52,114 nucleotides of DNA, taken from positions 1 through 52,114 of the forward strand of contig JAJYHM010000004.1 in NCBI GenBank assembly GCA_021784755.1, written 5' to 3'. The stretch is from Pseudomonadota bacterium. GTDB lineage: Bacteria > Pseudomonadota > Gammaproteobacteria > Acidiferrobacterales > Acidiferrobacteraceae. Made by a program: the position numbers and the translations under genes. Of the stretch, positions 1 to 8,585 are shown in pieces; position 1 is the first letter of the stretch; the number at the start of each line of letters is the position of its first letter. A model generated the notes under the pieces. The model was not told where the DNA came from. It searched no databases and saw nothing but the letters and a program-made list of their open reading frames with translations.

Positions 1-19
1 GGGGTGCCCCCCGGGGGCG

Positions 20-48
20 TTGACAGTCTCGGAACGGGCTGCTACAAA
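20..48 (+). promoter_or_regulatory. Sigma-70 promoter for the NRAMP-related gene
   Basis: A perfect -35 hexamer TTGACA (20-25) is followed by a 17-base spacer and TACAAA (43-48, 4 of 6 matches to TATAAT). Transcription would start near 55 and leave a leader of about 245 nt before the transporter start at 299. Confidence 0.55.
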
Positions 49-54
49 GCCGCC

Positions 55-298
55 ATCGCGGCATGCCGCTTATTTGGAGGGCCCGCTACCCAATGGGTAG
101 TAGTAGCCACACAGCCAAAGCCTGAAGGCAGACCCCGCTTCGCGTGATACCGGATCGCGGTCGCCTTGAGGCGCAACTGCGGGTCCGGGAGCCCACTGTA
201 GTCCCGCCCCACCCAAACTGGAATCTAGACAGAGACGAGGATGCGCTCGCCTACGGGCGTGTGCGACCCGGTTTCGACGACATTGTAGGGACGCGCTC
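55..298 (+). promoter_or_regulatory. Long structured leader of the metal transporter gene
   Basis: This gene-free leader contains a clean hairpin, CTACCC (86-91), loop AAT, GGGTAG (95-100), and GC-rich sequence further down. Its length and its place before a metal-transporter gene suggest a regulatory leader. I could not match it to the M-box, yybP-ykoY or NiCo riboswitch cores. Short reading frames here do not look like genes. Confidence 0.3.
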
Positions 299-1756
299 AT
301 GCAGGTGCATGTTCTTCAGGCGTTACGGGCGGCGCTTTTGCGGGCCAAGGCCGCGCAGGCGCGGCAGATGGAGCGGCGGGCCGCAGTCAGGCCGCTTGCC
401 GGCGAGATCGAGGAGATGGCGGTACCCGAAGCCCTGCTCGTGCGGGTGCAGGACCGGCTGCGCATCGCGCGACTGCGAAACGGCCCCAAGACGCTGACTA
501 ACCGCATCGCGCTTTGGCTTGCGCTGCTCGGTCCGGGCTTGCTCGTAATGCTCGGCGACAACGATGCCGGAGGCGTGATCACCTATTCCCAGACCGGCGC
601 TGTCTTCGGTCTCGGGGTGTTCCTGCCGCTCATGATCCCACTTGGTTTCATGGCCTATTTCGTCCAAGAGATGACCATACGCCTGGGGGCGGTCACGCGA
701 CGGGGTCATGCCGAGCTTATCTGGAAGCGGTACGGCGCCTTTTGGGGCATCTTTTCGATCGTCGACCTCGTGATCGCGAACATCCTTACGCTCATGACCG
801 AGTTCATCGGTGTGCGCGTGGGCGGGGATGTCTTTGGCCTGTCCTACTGGGTCACGGTGCCGGCCACGCTCGTCTTCGTCGCCTTCGTGCTCGTGTTCCT
901 ACGTTACTGGACTTGGGAGCGCATCGCGCTTTTCATCGCCGCACTGAATCTTGTCTTTGTGCCTCTGGCCCTGTTTTCGCATCCCGACTGGTCGGCCGTG
1001 GGGCGCGCCTTCATAGGCGCCAACTGGATGGTCCCCGAGGGGCTGTTGTCGGCCGGTTTTCTGGTGCTGCTGTCGGCCAATATCGGCACCACCATAGCTC
1101 CCTGGCAGCTCTTCTTTCAGCAGTCATGCATCGTCGACAAGGGCCTGCTTCCTCAGGACATCGAAGCCAGCCGTCGCGATCTCATGTTGGGGGTCACGGG
1201 TATGGTGATCGTGGCGATGGCTATCATCATCCTGACCGGCCAGCACCTGCATGCGCTGCCCAATGCCCAACATCTCAACGTGAACGGCGTGCTCGTGGCG
1301 CTCAAAAATCATGTGGGGGGGTGGGCGATGGACCTCTTCGCGCTGGGTCTCATGGAGGCCGGTCTCATATCATCTATCGTGATCACCGCGAGCACGGCAT
1401 GGGCGGTGGGCGAGGCGCTCAACCTCCCGCGCTCCTTGAATGATGCGCCCCGCAAGGCCTGGGCCTTCTACGCGCCGGCGGTGGTGGGTTCGGCTATCGC
1501 CGCCGGCGTTGTCATGTTACCGCATGTGCCGCTTGGTTTCCTGAATATCACGGTGCAGGTGGTCGCCACCATCTTCATGCCGGCGGCCATGTTGTTTCTT
1601 CTGATGCTCGTCAACGACGTCGAGCTCATGGGGACCTTTGTCAACAGCCAGCGGCGTAACATGGTGGCGGTTGGGATCATGGTGTTGCTGATCGTATGCA
1701 ACGCCCTTTACGGTATCGCCGTAACCTTCCCCCATGTCTTTGGAGGTGCGCAGTGA
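299..1756 (+). CDS. NRAMP-related divalent metal (probably Mg/Mn) transporter
   Basis: An inner-membrane carrier of the NRAMP (SLC11) fold: after a basic N-terminal stretch of about 65 residues come 10-11 hydrophobic segments. The NRAMP signature in TM1 (normally DPGN) reads D89-A-G-G, and the TM6 motif that normally holds the metal-binding Met (MPH) reads A267-P-W-Q. These changes are typical of NRAMP-related magnesium transporters (NRMT), which lost the soft Met ligand, so Mg2+ or Mn2+ is a better guess than Fe2+. The stop overlaps the start of a small membrane protein gene by 4 bases. The first ~65 residues are unusual, and a later start cannot be excluded. Confidence 0.85.
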   Translation: MQVHVLQALRAALLRAKAAQARQMERRAAVRPLAGEIEEMAVPEALLVRVQDRLRIARLRNGPKTLTNRIALWLALLGPGLLVMLGDNDAGGVITYSQTGAVFGLGVFLPLMIPLGFMAYFVQEMTIRLGAVTRRGHAELIWKRYGAFWGIFSIVDLVIANILTLMTEFIGVRVGGDVFGLSYWVTVPATLVFVAFVLVFLRYWTWERIALFIAALNLVFVPLALFSHPDWSAVGRAFIGANWMVPEGLLSAGFLVLLSANIGTTIAPWQLFFQQSCIVDKGLLPQDIEASRRDLMLGVTGMVIVAMAIIILTGQHLHALPNAQHLNVNGVLVALKNHVGGWAMDLFALGLMEAGLISSIVITASTAWAVGEALNLPRSLNDAPRKAWAFYAPAVVGSAIAAGVVMLPHVPLGFLNITVQVVATIFMPAAMLFLLMLVNDVELMGTFVNSQRRNMVAVGIMVLLIVCNALYGIAVTFPHVFGGAQ

Positions 1757-1950
1757 AACCCGACGAAGAAGTCGATTTGGCAGAACTCGCGCGCCTGTTG
1801 CGCGAAGAGGGTTGGGACAAGGCCCTTCCCGAGGTAGGTCCGCGGACCCTGAAGGCTTGGCAGCAATGGGTGTTCTGGGGGCTGCGGCTCTATATCGTGG
1901 TCATGCTGATGGTCGTGATCTGGGCCTTCGCCCACGGCGCGCGTTCCTAG
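1753..1950 (+). CDS. Small single-pass membrane protein
   Basis: This 65-residue protein starts at a GTG that overlaps the stop of the transporter (GTGA) and has the Shine-Dalgarno sequence GGAGG about 8 bases upstream. The N-terminal half is acidic and amphipathic, and residues about 40-60 form one hydrophobic helix. The 4-base overlap suggests translational coupling and a role as a partner of the NRAMP-related transporter. That role is inferred from position only; I do not recognise a family. Confidence 0.65.
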   Translation: MKPDEEVDLAELARLLREEGWDKALPEVGPRTLKAWQQWVFWGLRLYIVVMLMVVIWAFAHGARS

Positions 1951-2034
1951 GTGCGGTATCGGGGCTCTTTCGCGTTTTCCGGGCCCGCTCGAGGCGAGCC
2001 GTGGGTTGCACGAGGGCGCGCCTCGCGCCCGCCC

Positions 2035-2565
2035 TCAGCCGGGAATGGACTGAGCGAGCCACCAGGCCCCGCCCCCCCATGTACCCACCCACAAGGCGCC
2101 GCCTATGGCGCTCCAGAGGGCGAAGGGCCGAAAGCCCATCTCGGCGCTGCCGGCGATGTAGCCCTGGAGCTGGCGTAGGGGCACGATGTAGCGGCCGACC
2201 AAGACAACCACGGCCCCGTAGCTCCGGAAGAGCTCATGGACCCGATCGACCATGGGTGGCTTCACCCCCACATACTTACCATACCGCATCAGCCCTTTGT
2301 GCCCGTAACGTACCCCGAGTCCATACGCGATATAACCCCCTGACACGCAGGCGATCAAGGCAAGCGCCAGCACCACGCCGATGCTAAAGGCGCCCTTGGC
2401 GGCGAGAAAACCGGCGGTGACCACTATGGCCTCCCCGGGCGCGAATATGACGCCCAGATTCTCCACGAACAGGATCACGACCAGGCCCCAGAGCCCATAA
2501 CGGTGCATGACCGGAGTGGCTATATGTATAAGATGCGCAAGCGTGGTGAGGAACCAATGACCCAT
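2035..2565 (-). CDS. DedA family membrane protein
   Basis: A 176-residue integral membrane protein of the DedA/SNARE-associated family, whose members include lipid scramblases and flippases for undecaprenyl phosphate or phospholipids. Visible family features are the acidic region FVENLG...PGE near residues 28-40, the glycine-rich segment around residue 75, and the conserved RYIVPLRQ arginine segment near residue 127. The start at 2565 was chosen because AGGAAAG lies just upstream on this strand; the frame is open further, but that extension is not hydrophobic. The substrate cannot be told from sequence. Confidence 0.85.
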   Translation of the reverse strand: MGHWFLTTLAHLIHIATPVMHRYGLWGLVVILFVENLGVIFAPGEAIVVTAGFLAAKGAFSIGVVLALALIACVSGGYIAYGLGVRYGHKGLMRYGKYVGVKPPMVDRVHELFRSYGAVVVLVGRYIVPLRQLQGYIAGSAEMGFRPFALWSAIGGALWVGTWGGGAWWLAQSIPG

Positions 2566-2917
2566 AGATGCTCTTTCCTGAAGGCGGACTGAAAGGCGAT
2601 AGCCGGCCGGAATGGCCCAATTTGCCACCGCGCGCGCATACACCGGATCCCTCGTTCGCGCACGCACCGCCTATGGCGCTCAACGGAGGGTCTCGGGGTG
2701 AGTATAACCGAGTTTTTCGCCGGGGCGGCGGCGTCGGCCAGCCGGCTCCAGGGCGTCGCTTTCAGTTTATGAGGCGAGGAGCGGTTCCGAACATCACCAC
2801 GGCTCAGCCCTATCTTATCGGCATAGCTATCCGTGTCGTAGGCGCCTTGGTGCATATATCGTATCGATCGCCATGAGGTGCTCAGGTCAACAAAAAGTAC
2901 CTTGGGCGTGATTCACG
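2566..2917. other. Intergenic stretch without a recognised gene
   Basis: It separates the start of the dedA-like gene from the 3' end of the Fic gene, both on the minus strand. A 102-codon plus-strand frame is open here but is low-complexity (rich in R, G and P) and lacks a convincing ribosome-binding site. The dedA promoter should lie here on the minus strand. Confidence 0.5.
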
Positions 2918-4321
2918 TTACATAGGCGACTTGGGAGCCCGCGACGGACGGCGGGCCGGGCCTCGTCCCGTTTGGCGCCGCCCGAGGATCTTGATCTGTG
3001 CCATCAAGTCACCAGGTGCCCTAAATACGAATGCACGAGATGCGCGTTCCTGAGTCAGGAGACCGAGATCAAAGAGCGAAGTTAAGTCCGTACGAGCCGT
3101 TTCGTATGTGATGTTATGCGACTGCCGGTGTCCTTGAATGCGGTAAGTCGCATTGGGGTGGCGCAGGGCATGCCCCAGCAAGGCGATCTGCCGATGATTT
3201 AGGCTGTCTTGCAGAAACGGGGTACCGCGGATCGTTTCTTCAATCTCCCGTACTTCACGAGCTTTTGCCGACAGATATTTCACGAGATTATCAAGGGCCC
3301 GACACATGACATGCAGCTGATGGATAATGAAATATGTGACGTCACAGTCGTCCGTCTCAGTATAGAGGTAAGCGCGCGCATACTCGGATGGCGCGGACTT
3401 TAATATCCGTGATATGGAGATATATTCGGCCAGCCAGTAGCCTTGGTTGAGCAGAGACCAATAATAGAGCGCGCGAGCGGTCCGACCGTTGCCGTCCATG
3501 AATGGATGGTCGTAAGCGAGCATGAAGTGCAGGATAATCGCGCGTATGACGGGATGGATAAAGAGCTCCGACTGTTTATCGTTGGCAAAGCTACAGAGGG
3601 CGTCGAGTCGTTCCGCAAGCTGTGTCGCGTTCGGCGGTATATGCATGGTCGTGCCGTCTCGCACGTCGACGACGCGAATGTCATCCGTCTCGGACCGAAG
3701 GACGCCTGCCTGAGCGGCATCATCGAGGGTGTGCTCGACCAGGATGCTGTGGAGTTCTCTGATGAGACCGGGAGTGATCTTTTCGTGCGCATATTCCCGT
3801 ATGAACTGCATCGCGCGGTAGTTGTTGACGATCATTTGTTCGCTGTGGGTGCGCGGCTTTCGCCCTTCCCGAAGCATTTCCTTGGCAACGCGCCGCGTGG
3901 TTGAGGCGCCCTCGAGCTGACTAGACGTAATTGCCTCTTCGATGAGCGAGCTTATGATGTAAGTGTCGCGCGTCTGGGAGTTGGCTATCTGTTCGGTGGC
4001 CTGAATCCTGCTGCTGGCGTCGCGATCCACCCGATGTAGTAACCGCAGCACAAGATCCGGCAAGCCATACTGAAAAGGGCGCATCGCTTTGTCCTTGAAC
4101 GGCAAGGGTCGATAGAGAGCCATCCGAGCAAATTTAGTACCGGCCCACCATTCTTCGAGGCGATAGCCTTCGGGTGGGGTACGGTGTCGCAGCTTATCCC
4201 AGTGAAAGTATTCTCCATCCGGGGTTGGGCCGATACGCTGCTGCATGATATCGAGCATCCGTTCGGGCCTGATATCGTTCAGGAGAGCGCGAAGATTGGG
4301 GGGGTGAATCGGAGATTTCAT
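2918..4321 (-). CDS. Fic domain protein AMP-transferase, N-terminal autoinhibitory type
   Basis: The core Fic motif HPFMDGNGR begins at H272, which is the catalytic histidine; the Asp and the GNGR loop bind Mg and ATP phosphates. An inhibitory motif of the (S/T)xxxE(G/N) type is at residues 133-138 (SSQLEG), so the inhibitory helix precedes the Fic core (class II). A winged-helix-like region at about 385-450 follows, as in Fic proteins that may bind DNA. Such proteins transfer AMP from ATP to target proteins; the target is unknown. The gene stands alone behind an A/T-rich promoter with repeated half-sites, compatible with autoregulation. No antitoxin gene adjoins it. Confidence 0.9.
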   Translation of the reverse strand: MKSPIHPPNLRALLNDIRPERMLDIMQQRIGPTPDGEYFHWDKLRHRTPPEGYRLEEWWAGTKFARMALYRPLPFKDKAMRPFQYGLPDLVLRLLHRVDRDASSRIQATEQIANSQTRDTYIISSLIEEAITSSQLEGASTTRRVAKEMLREGRKPRTHSEQMIVNNYRAMQFIREYAHEKITPGLIRELHSILVEHTLDDAAQAGVLRSETDDIRVVDVRDGTTMHIPPNATQLAERLDALCSFANDKQSELFIHPVIRAIILHFMLAYDHPFMDGNGRTARALYYWSLLNQGYWLAEYISISRILKSAPSEYARAYLYTETDDCDVTYFIIHQLHVMCRALDNLVKYLSAKAREVREIEETIRGTPFLQDSLNHRQIALLGHALRHPNATYRIQGHRQSHNITYETARTDLTSLFDLGLLTQERASRAFVFRAPGDLMAQIKILGRRQTGRGPARRPSRAPKSPM

Positions 4322-4357
4322 GACAACCTCGATTTAGGCGGCCTGATCCGCTCCTTA

Positions 4358-4395
4358 ATTACTAATGTGGTAGCAATTAGTAGTGTGTTAGTAGT
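4358..4395. promoter_or_regulatory. Iterated operator-like repeats at the fic promoter
   Basis: ATTACTAAT (4358-4366) and ATTAGTAGT (4376-4384) form an inverted repeat (8 of 9 positions). A third copy, GTTAGTAGT (4387-4395), lies 11 bases after the second in direct orientation, one helical turn away. The cluster starts 37 bases upstream of the fic start in an A/T-rich island within GC-rich DNA. It is a good candidate for a repressor site. Confidence 0.45.
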
Positions 4396-4669
4396 TTAGC
4401 GCAGAGGCGTTCGATTACCAAGATCCGACCTGTCACGGGGAGGGGTAGGCCGTGTTTCGCCCATTAAAGTCCCTGAACACCTAGTCCTCCGACTTTCCGA
4501 TCGCCATCCTTGAGTCCGCCGTGAGTCTCCGGGATGGCCGATTTTGCCGAGTCTTGTACCCACAGAAGGACGCAGGCGCGCCCGGAGTGTGTCGGTGGTG
4601 GATGGTAATCGGGGGATGCGCCCCACCCGCTCCGACGAAGGCGGGTTACAGCGTTCAGGGCGCGAGGAT
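4396..4669. other. Intergenic stretch without a recognised gene
   Basis: It lies between the fic operator region and the 3' end of purU. A 100-codon minus-strand frame spans it, but its composition (R, S, P, T) and its overlap with the purU end make it unlikely. Parts of it look like decayed mobile DNA, but no element could be named. Confidence 0.4.
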
Positions 4670-5524
4670 TTAGCGGAAAACGACCGTACGACGGCCATGG
4701 ATCAGCACCCGGTCATCGAGGTGATAGCCGAGCCCGCGTGCGAGCACGGTTCTCTCGATGTCGCGGCCGTAGCGCACGAGGTCGCTTGGGTCATCGGAGT
4801 GGTCCACGCGCACGACGTCTTGTTCGATGATGGGTCCGTCATCCAGATCCGAGGTCACATAGTGACAGGTCGCCCCCACGAGTTTCACGCCGCGCTCATA
4901 GGCCTGGTGGTAAGGCTTGGCGCCCTTGAAGCTCGGCAGAAAGCCGTGATGGATGTTGATGATGCGATTGGGATAGCGTTGGCAGAGGGCATCCGGGAGT
5001 ATCTGCATGTAGCGCGCTAGGACCATGACGTCGCCGTGCGCGTCGTCGAAGAGTTCCTGGATGCGGGCAAAGGTCTCCGCCTTGTAAGCTGGGGCGGAGG
5101 ACAGGTGATGGAAGGGAATGCCGTGCCATTCGACGAAACGGCGGTGTGTGTCGTGGTTCGAGATCACGCAGGGGATCTCGATATCCCATTCCCGGGCTTG
5201 CCAGCGCGCGAGGAGGTCGTAGAGGCAGTGCCCGAGTTGCGAGACCAGGATCACGACGCGCTTCTTGCGGGCGCTGTCGACGAGTTGCCAGTCCATGGCG
5301 AAGTGCGCGGCGATCGGCGCGACACGTTCGCGGAAGGTCTCGATACCGAACGGCAGCGAATCGGCCAGAATCTCCTGGCGCATGAAGAAGCGCCCGGCTT
5401 CCGGGTCGGAATGATGGTTGGCTTCCGTGATCCAGCCGCCGTGGCCTGCGATGAGCCCACTTACGGCGGCAACGATGCCCACCCGATCGGGGCAGGAGAG
5501 CGTCAGGGTATAGTGGCGGGCCAT
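4670..5524 (-). CDS. purU: Formyltetrahydrofolate deformylase
   Basis: Hydrolyses 10-formyl-tetrahydrofolate to formate and tetrahydrofolate, balancing the cytoplasmic one-carbon pool and feeding formate to PurT. The 284 residues comprise an N-terminal ACT domain (about 1-80, LSCPDRVGIVAAVSG) and a C-terminal formyltransferase fold with the catalytic Asn-His-Asp set visible as N-I-H-H-GFLPSF and DLDDGPI. Length fits the family (about 280). The start at 5524 was chosen over one 13 codons upstream because TCTGGAG lies a few bases before it and the ACT domain begins at once. Confidence 0.93.
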   Translation of the reverse strand: MARHYTLTLSCPDRVGIVAAVSGLIAGHGGWITEANHHSDPEAGRFFMRQEILADSLPFGIETFRERVAPIAAHFAMDWQLVDSARKKRVVILVSQLGHCLYDLLARWQAREWDIEIPCVISNHDTHRRFVEWHGIPFHHLSSAPAYKAETFARIQELFDDAHGDVMVLARYMQILPDALCQRYPNRIINIHHGFLPSFKGAKPYHQAYERGVKLVGATCHYVTSDLDDGPIIEQDVVRVDHSDDPSDLVRYGRDIERTVLARGLGYHLDDRVLIHGRRTVVFR

Positions 5525-5623
5525 GGGAACTCCAGACAGGTGGTAAACCGCCATTGTAAACAAGCTGCGGCGTAAGTCGCAGGCCCCTGGGAATGTCGGG
5601 GGTCCGGGCGCGATCCGGCGCGC

Positions 5624-6844
5624 CTATGCGCCCGTTCCGGCTTGGGGCGGGCAGAGGTTTGCACCGTGAAAGCCCGTGATGAGGCGTAAGAGGGCCGCGA
5701 GCGCGAAGGCTGCGCCTGTGGCGCACACCGCGCGCCACCCAGCCTCCTTCCAGGCCCAGGTGCCGACGAGCGAGCCGAGCGCCCCGCCCGCAAAGTAGGC
5801 GGTCATATAAACCGCCGTGAGGCGATTGCGGACCGAGGCCCTAAGGGCATAGAGGCGCGTCTGATTGGAGATGTGGCTACCTTGGACGCCGGCGTCGAGG
5901 AGGGCCGCACCGGCGGCGACCCCGGCCAGCGAATCACCCTGAAACCAGAGGATGAGGAAGGCGCTGCCTACGAGTAAGAGGAAACTGCCGTTGACGGCGA
6001 GGACCCCGTAACGCTCGGACAGGCGACCGGAGAGCGGCGCGGCGAGAGCCCCGGACACGCCTATGAAGCCCGTGATCCCCACCATGCGGCTCGCCTCCCC
6101 GGGAAAGAGATGGCCGTAATGAAAGACGAGCGGTGTCCAGAAGACGCTGAAGGCGGCGAAGCCCATGGCCCCCAGGAAGGCGTGGAAACGCAGTACGGGC
6201 TCGTTTTGCCAGAGTCCTTTGAGGGACCTGAGCAGAGTGCCGTAGGGGACGGGTTCGGGTGGCGCTTGACGGGGGAGGAGGCGGGCAGCGGTGGCCGCGC
6301 AGAGCGCCATCACGCCGGCGGCGAGCCCGTAGATGACCCGCCATCCAAGGAAGGACCCAAAGCCGCTCAAGGCGCGGGAGACGATGATACCGATCAGGAG
6401 GCCGCTCATGACGAGACCGACGGCCCGGCCCCGCCGCGCGGGGGGTGCCAGGGTCGCCGTATACGGCACGAGCAACTGCGGGACGGTCGTCGAGAGCCCC
6501 ATGAAGAGGCTTGCGGCAAGCAGGATCGCGAAGTTGGGGCTGAGCGCCACAAGCACAAGCGCCACGGCGATCAGGGTGGTGGTGGCAACGATGAGGGTTT
6601 TGCGTTCGCGTCCGTCGCCAAGCGGTACGATCAGGGCCAGGCCCGCCGCGTAACCGGCCTGGGTCGCGACCGATATGAGGCCCGCGCGGCCTGCGTCTAC
6701 ATGAAAGCTTCGTGCGATCTCGGCCAAGAGCGGTTGCGCGTAATAAAGGTTGGCCACGGTCGCCCCGGCCATGAACGCAAGAAAGCCAAGCAATGGGAAA
6801 GACAGGGGCGCGTGAGCGCCTTTAGGGTGTTCACTGGCGGACAT
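5624..6844 (-). CDS. MFS transporter, drug or sugar efflux type
   Basis: A 406-residue major facilitator with about 12 hydrophobic segments. The conserved cytoplasmic loop between TM2 and TM3 reads PLGDGRERKTLI, a variant of the G-x-x-x-D-R-x-G-R-R/K motif A, and the N-terminal ANLYYAQPLL resembles the predicted arabinose-efflux subgroup. It probably exports a small molecule by proton antiport. The substrate is unknown, and it does not appear to share an operon with its neighbours (purU starts about 100 bases downstream). Confidence 0.85.
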   Translation of the reverse strand: MSASEHPKGAHAPLSFPLLGFLAFMAGATVANLYYAQPLLAEIARSFHVDAGRAGLISVATQAGYAAGLALIVPLGDGRERKTLIVATTTLIAVALVLVALSPNFAILLAASLFMGLSTTVPQLLVPYTATLAPPARRGRAVGLVMSGLLIGIIVSRALSGFGSFLGWRVIYGLAAGVMALCAATAARLLPRQAPPEPVPYGTLLRSLKGLWQNEPVLRFHAFLGAMGFAAFSVFWTPLVFHYGHLFPGEASRMVGITGFIGVSGALAAPLSGRLSERYGVLAVNGSFLLLVGSAFLILWFQGDSLAGVAAGAALLDAGVQGSHISNQTRLYALRASVRNRLTAVYMTAYFAGGALGSLVGTWAWKEAGWRAVCATGAAFALAALLRLITGFHGANLCPPQAGTGA

Positions 6845-7018
6845 GAGATATCATCGGACGTGATGCGGGAAGTGTAGCGATTTCGCGGCGGACCGCAACG
6901 GGATCAGATTCCGGTTCCGGGCGGGGCATTCCGGGTGTCCTGATGTTCGCGCCGCCTTGTCATGGTCGCCACTATTCGCCAGACTCCGAGTCCTCTGTTT
7001 CTGGAAGGATGCGGCCCC

Positions 7019-8566
7019 ATGCCTAAGGCCCCCGCAAAGGTCACACCCAAAAAGATCGTCAAGCGCGCGGCGCGTAACCGTGCCCCGGTGATCGCGGCGG
7101 TCGATCTCGGCTCGAACAGCTTCCATCTCGTTATTGCCAAGGTCGAGGAAGGGGAACCCGTGGTGGTCGATAAGATGCGCGAGATGCTGCGTTTCGGGTC
7201 GGGACTCGATCGCAAGCAGCATATCCGGCCGGTGGCCGCCAAGGCGGCGTTGAACTGCCTGAGGCGCTTTGGGCAGCGTCTGGCGCTGTGGCGCCCAGAG
7301 CTTGTGCGGGTCGTCGGGACCAACACCCTGCGTCAGGCCGTGGGGGCTGAGTCCTTTCTGCAGAAGGCTCACGCCCGGCTGGGGGCGCCCGTGGAGGTCG
7401 TATCGGGCGTCGAGGAGGCGCGGCTCATCTACCGGGGTGTGAGCCCGGGAATCGCGCCCGAGACCCGCACGCTGGTCATCGACATAGGAGGCGGCAGCAC
7501 CGAACTCATTGTCGGAATGGCCGGGCATGCAGAGATCCTGGAGAGCGTGACCATGGGCTGCGTCACCCTCACGGACCGCTTCTTGGCGGGCCACTTGCTG
7601 AGCGAGGCGCGTTTCGGCCAGGCCGTGGCGCTCGCCCGACAGAAACTGATGCCGCTTCGTGAGCGCTTTCTTGCCGCGCGCTGGGAGCGGGTTATGGGAT
7701 CGTCGGGAACGATACGCGCAGTCGAGGCCGTGACGCGCGAACTCGGGCTTACCACAGGGATGCTCTCGCCGGGCGCCTTAGAGGTGTTAAAGGAGCGCGT
7801 TCTCGGCCAGCGCTACGCCGATCGCTTGGTCCTTCCGGGGCTTGCCACCGAGCGCGCGCCGGTTTTCGCCGGAGGGCTAGCCATCCTGATCGCGCTATTC
7901 GAGGTTTTGGAGATCGGCGAGATGGGGGTCGCCAAGGGCGCCTTGCGCGAGGGTATCCTTCGGGACTTGATCGGGCGTTTGTCGGGGGCGGATGTCCGCC
8001 GCGAGGCGGTGGCGCGGCTCGCCGCACGCTGGCCCGACCCCTATGGGTCCCAGGGAGCCGAGCGCGCCGCCGCGCTCTTCGAGGCCGTGGCAGGCCCCTG
8101 GCGTTTGGCCCCGGAGGATGGACGCTTCGTGGAATGGGCGGTGCGACTGCACGCCTGCGGGACCGGCATCAATCGCCTGCACTACGAGCGCCACAGCGCT
8201 TATATCGTGGCTCATGCCGAGATGGCTGGAGTCGCGCCGCAAGAGCAGGCACTGATCGCCGCATTGGTGGGCCTGCATCGGGGCAAGTGGACGCAGCCTG
8301 CGGTCAGTGCGATCAAGAAGTCGTTCGGGGATTCAGCGCTGCGCCTCGCTGTCATCACGCGCATCGCCGTGACGCTTTTGCGCATCGAGAATTCTCTGCC
8401 GGTCGCCCGTCGGCGCATCCCCTGGCGCCTGGGTGCGCGTGGGGCGGTGCTTGAGATCCGCGCGAGCCTGCGCGCAGGACCCGTTCGAGATGCCCTGTGG
8501 CGTGAATTGGCCCCAGAGCTTGCCGATATGCAAAAAAGCGGTGTTCGCTTTGCGCTAAACGCCTAA
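7019..8566 (+). CDS. ppx: Exopolyphosphatase / pppGpp phosphohydrolase
   Basis: The Ppx/GppA family removes phosphate from the ends of polyphosphate chains and can convert pppGpp to ppGpp. The actin-like fold shows phosphate loop 1 (AVDLGSNSFHLV, about 26-37) and loop 2 (VIDIGGGSTELI, about 155-166). The C-terminal HD-like helical part has LHACGTGINRLHYERHSAY. At 515 residues it matches the long gammaproteobacterial form. The start at 7019 follows GGAAGG and precedes a basic tail; an alternative ATG lies 19 codons upstream. It converges on ppk with only 19 bases between the two stops. Confidence 0.9.
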   Translation: MPKAPAKVTPKKIVKRAARNRAPVIAAVDLGSNSFHLVIAKVEEGEPVVVDKMREMLRFGSGLDRKQHIRPVAAKAALNCLRRFGQRLALWRPELVRVVGTNTLRQAVGAESFLQKAHARLGAPVEVVSGVEEARLIYRGVSPGIAPETRTLVIDIGGGSTELIVGMAGHAEILESVTMGCVTLTDRFLAGHLLSEARFGQAVALARQKLMPLRERFLAARWERVMGSSGTIRAVEAVTRELGLTTGMLSPGALEVLKERVLGQRYADRLVLPGLATERAPVFAGGLAILIALFEVLEIGEMGVAKGALREGILRDLIGRLSGADVRREAVARLAARWPDPYGSQGAERAAALFEAVAGPWRLAPEDGRFVEWAVRLHACGTGINRLHYERHSAYIVAHAEMAGVAPQEQALIAALVGLHRGKWTQPAVSAIKKSFGDSALRLAVITRIAVTLLRIENSLPVARRRIPWRLGARGAVLEIRASLRAGPVRDALWRELAPELADMQKSGVRFALNA

Positions 8567-8585
8567 CATCTTTGTGGTGCGGGTC

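Noticed and set aside
55-298. M-box, yybP-ykoY or NiCo riboswitch in the transporter leader
   Set aside because: Fragments such as CAATGGGT resemble parts of an M-box, but the order and the conserved cores do not fit.
2568-2876. 102-codon plus-strand frame between the dedA and fic genes
   Set aside because: It has low-complexity R/G/P composition and no ribosome-binding site or family resemblance.
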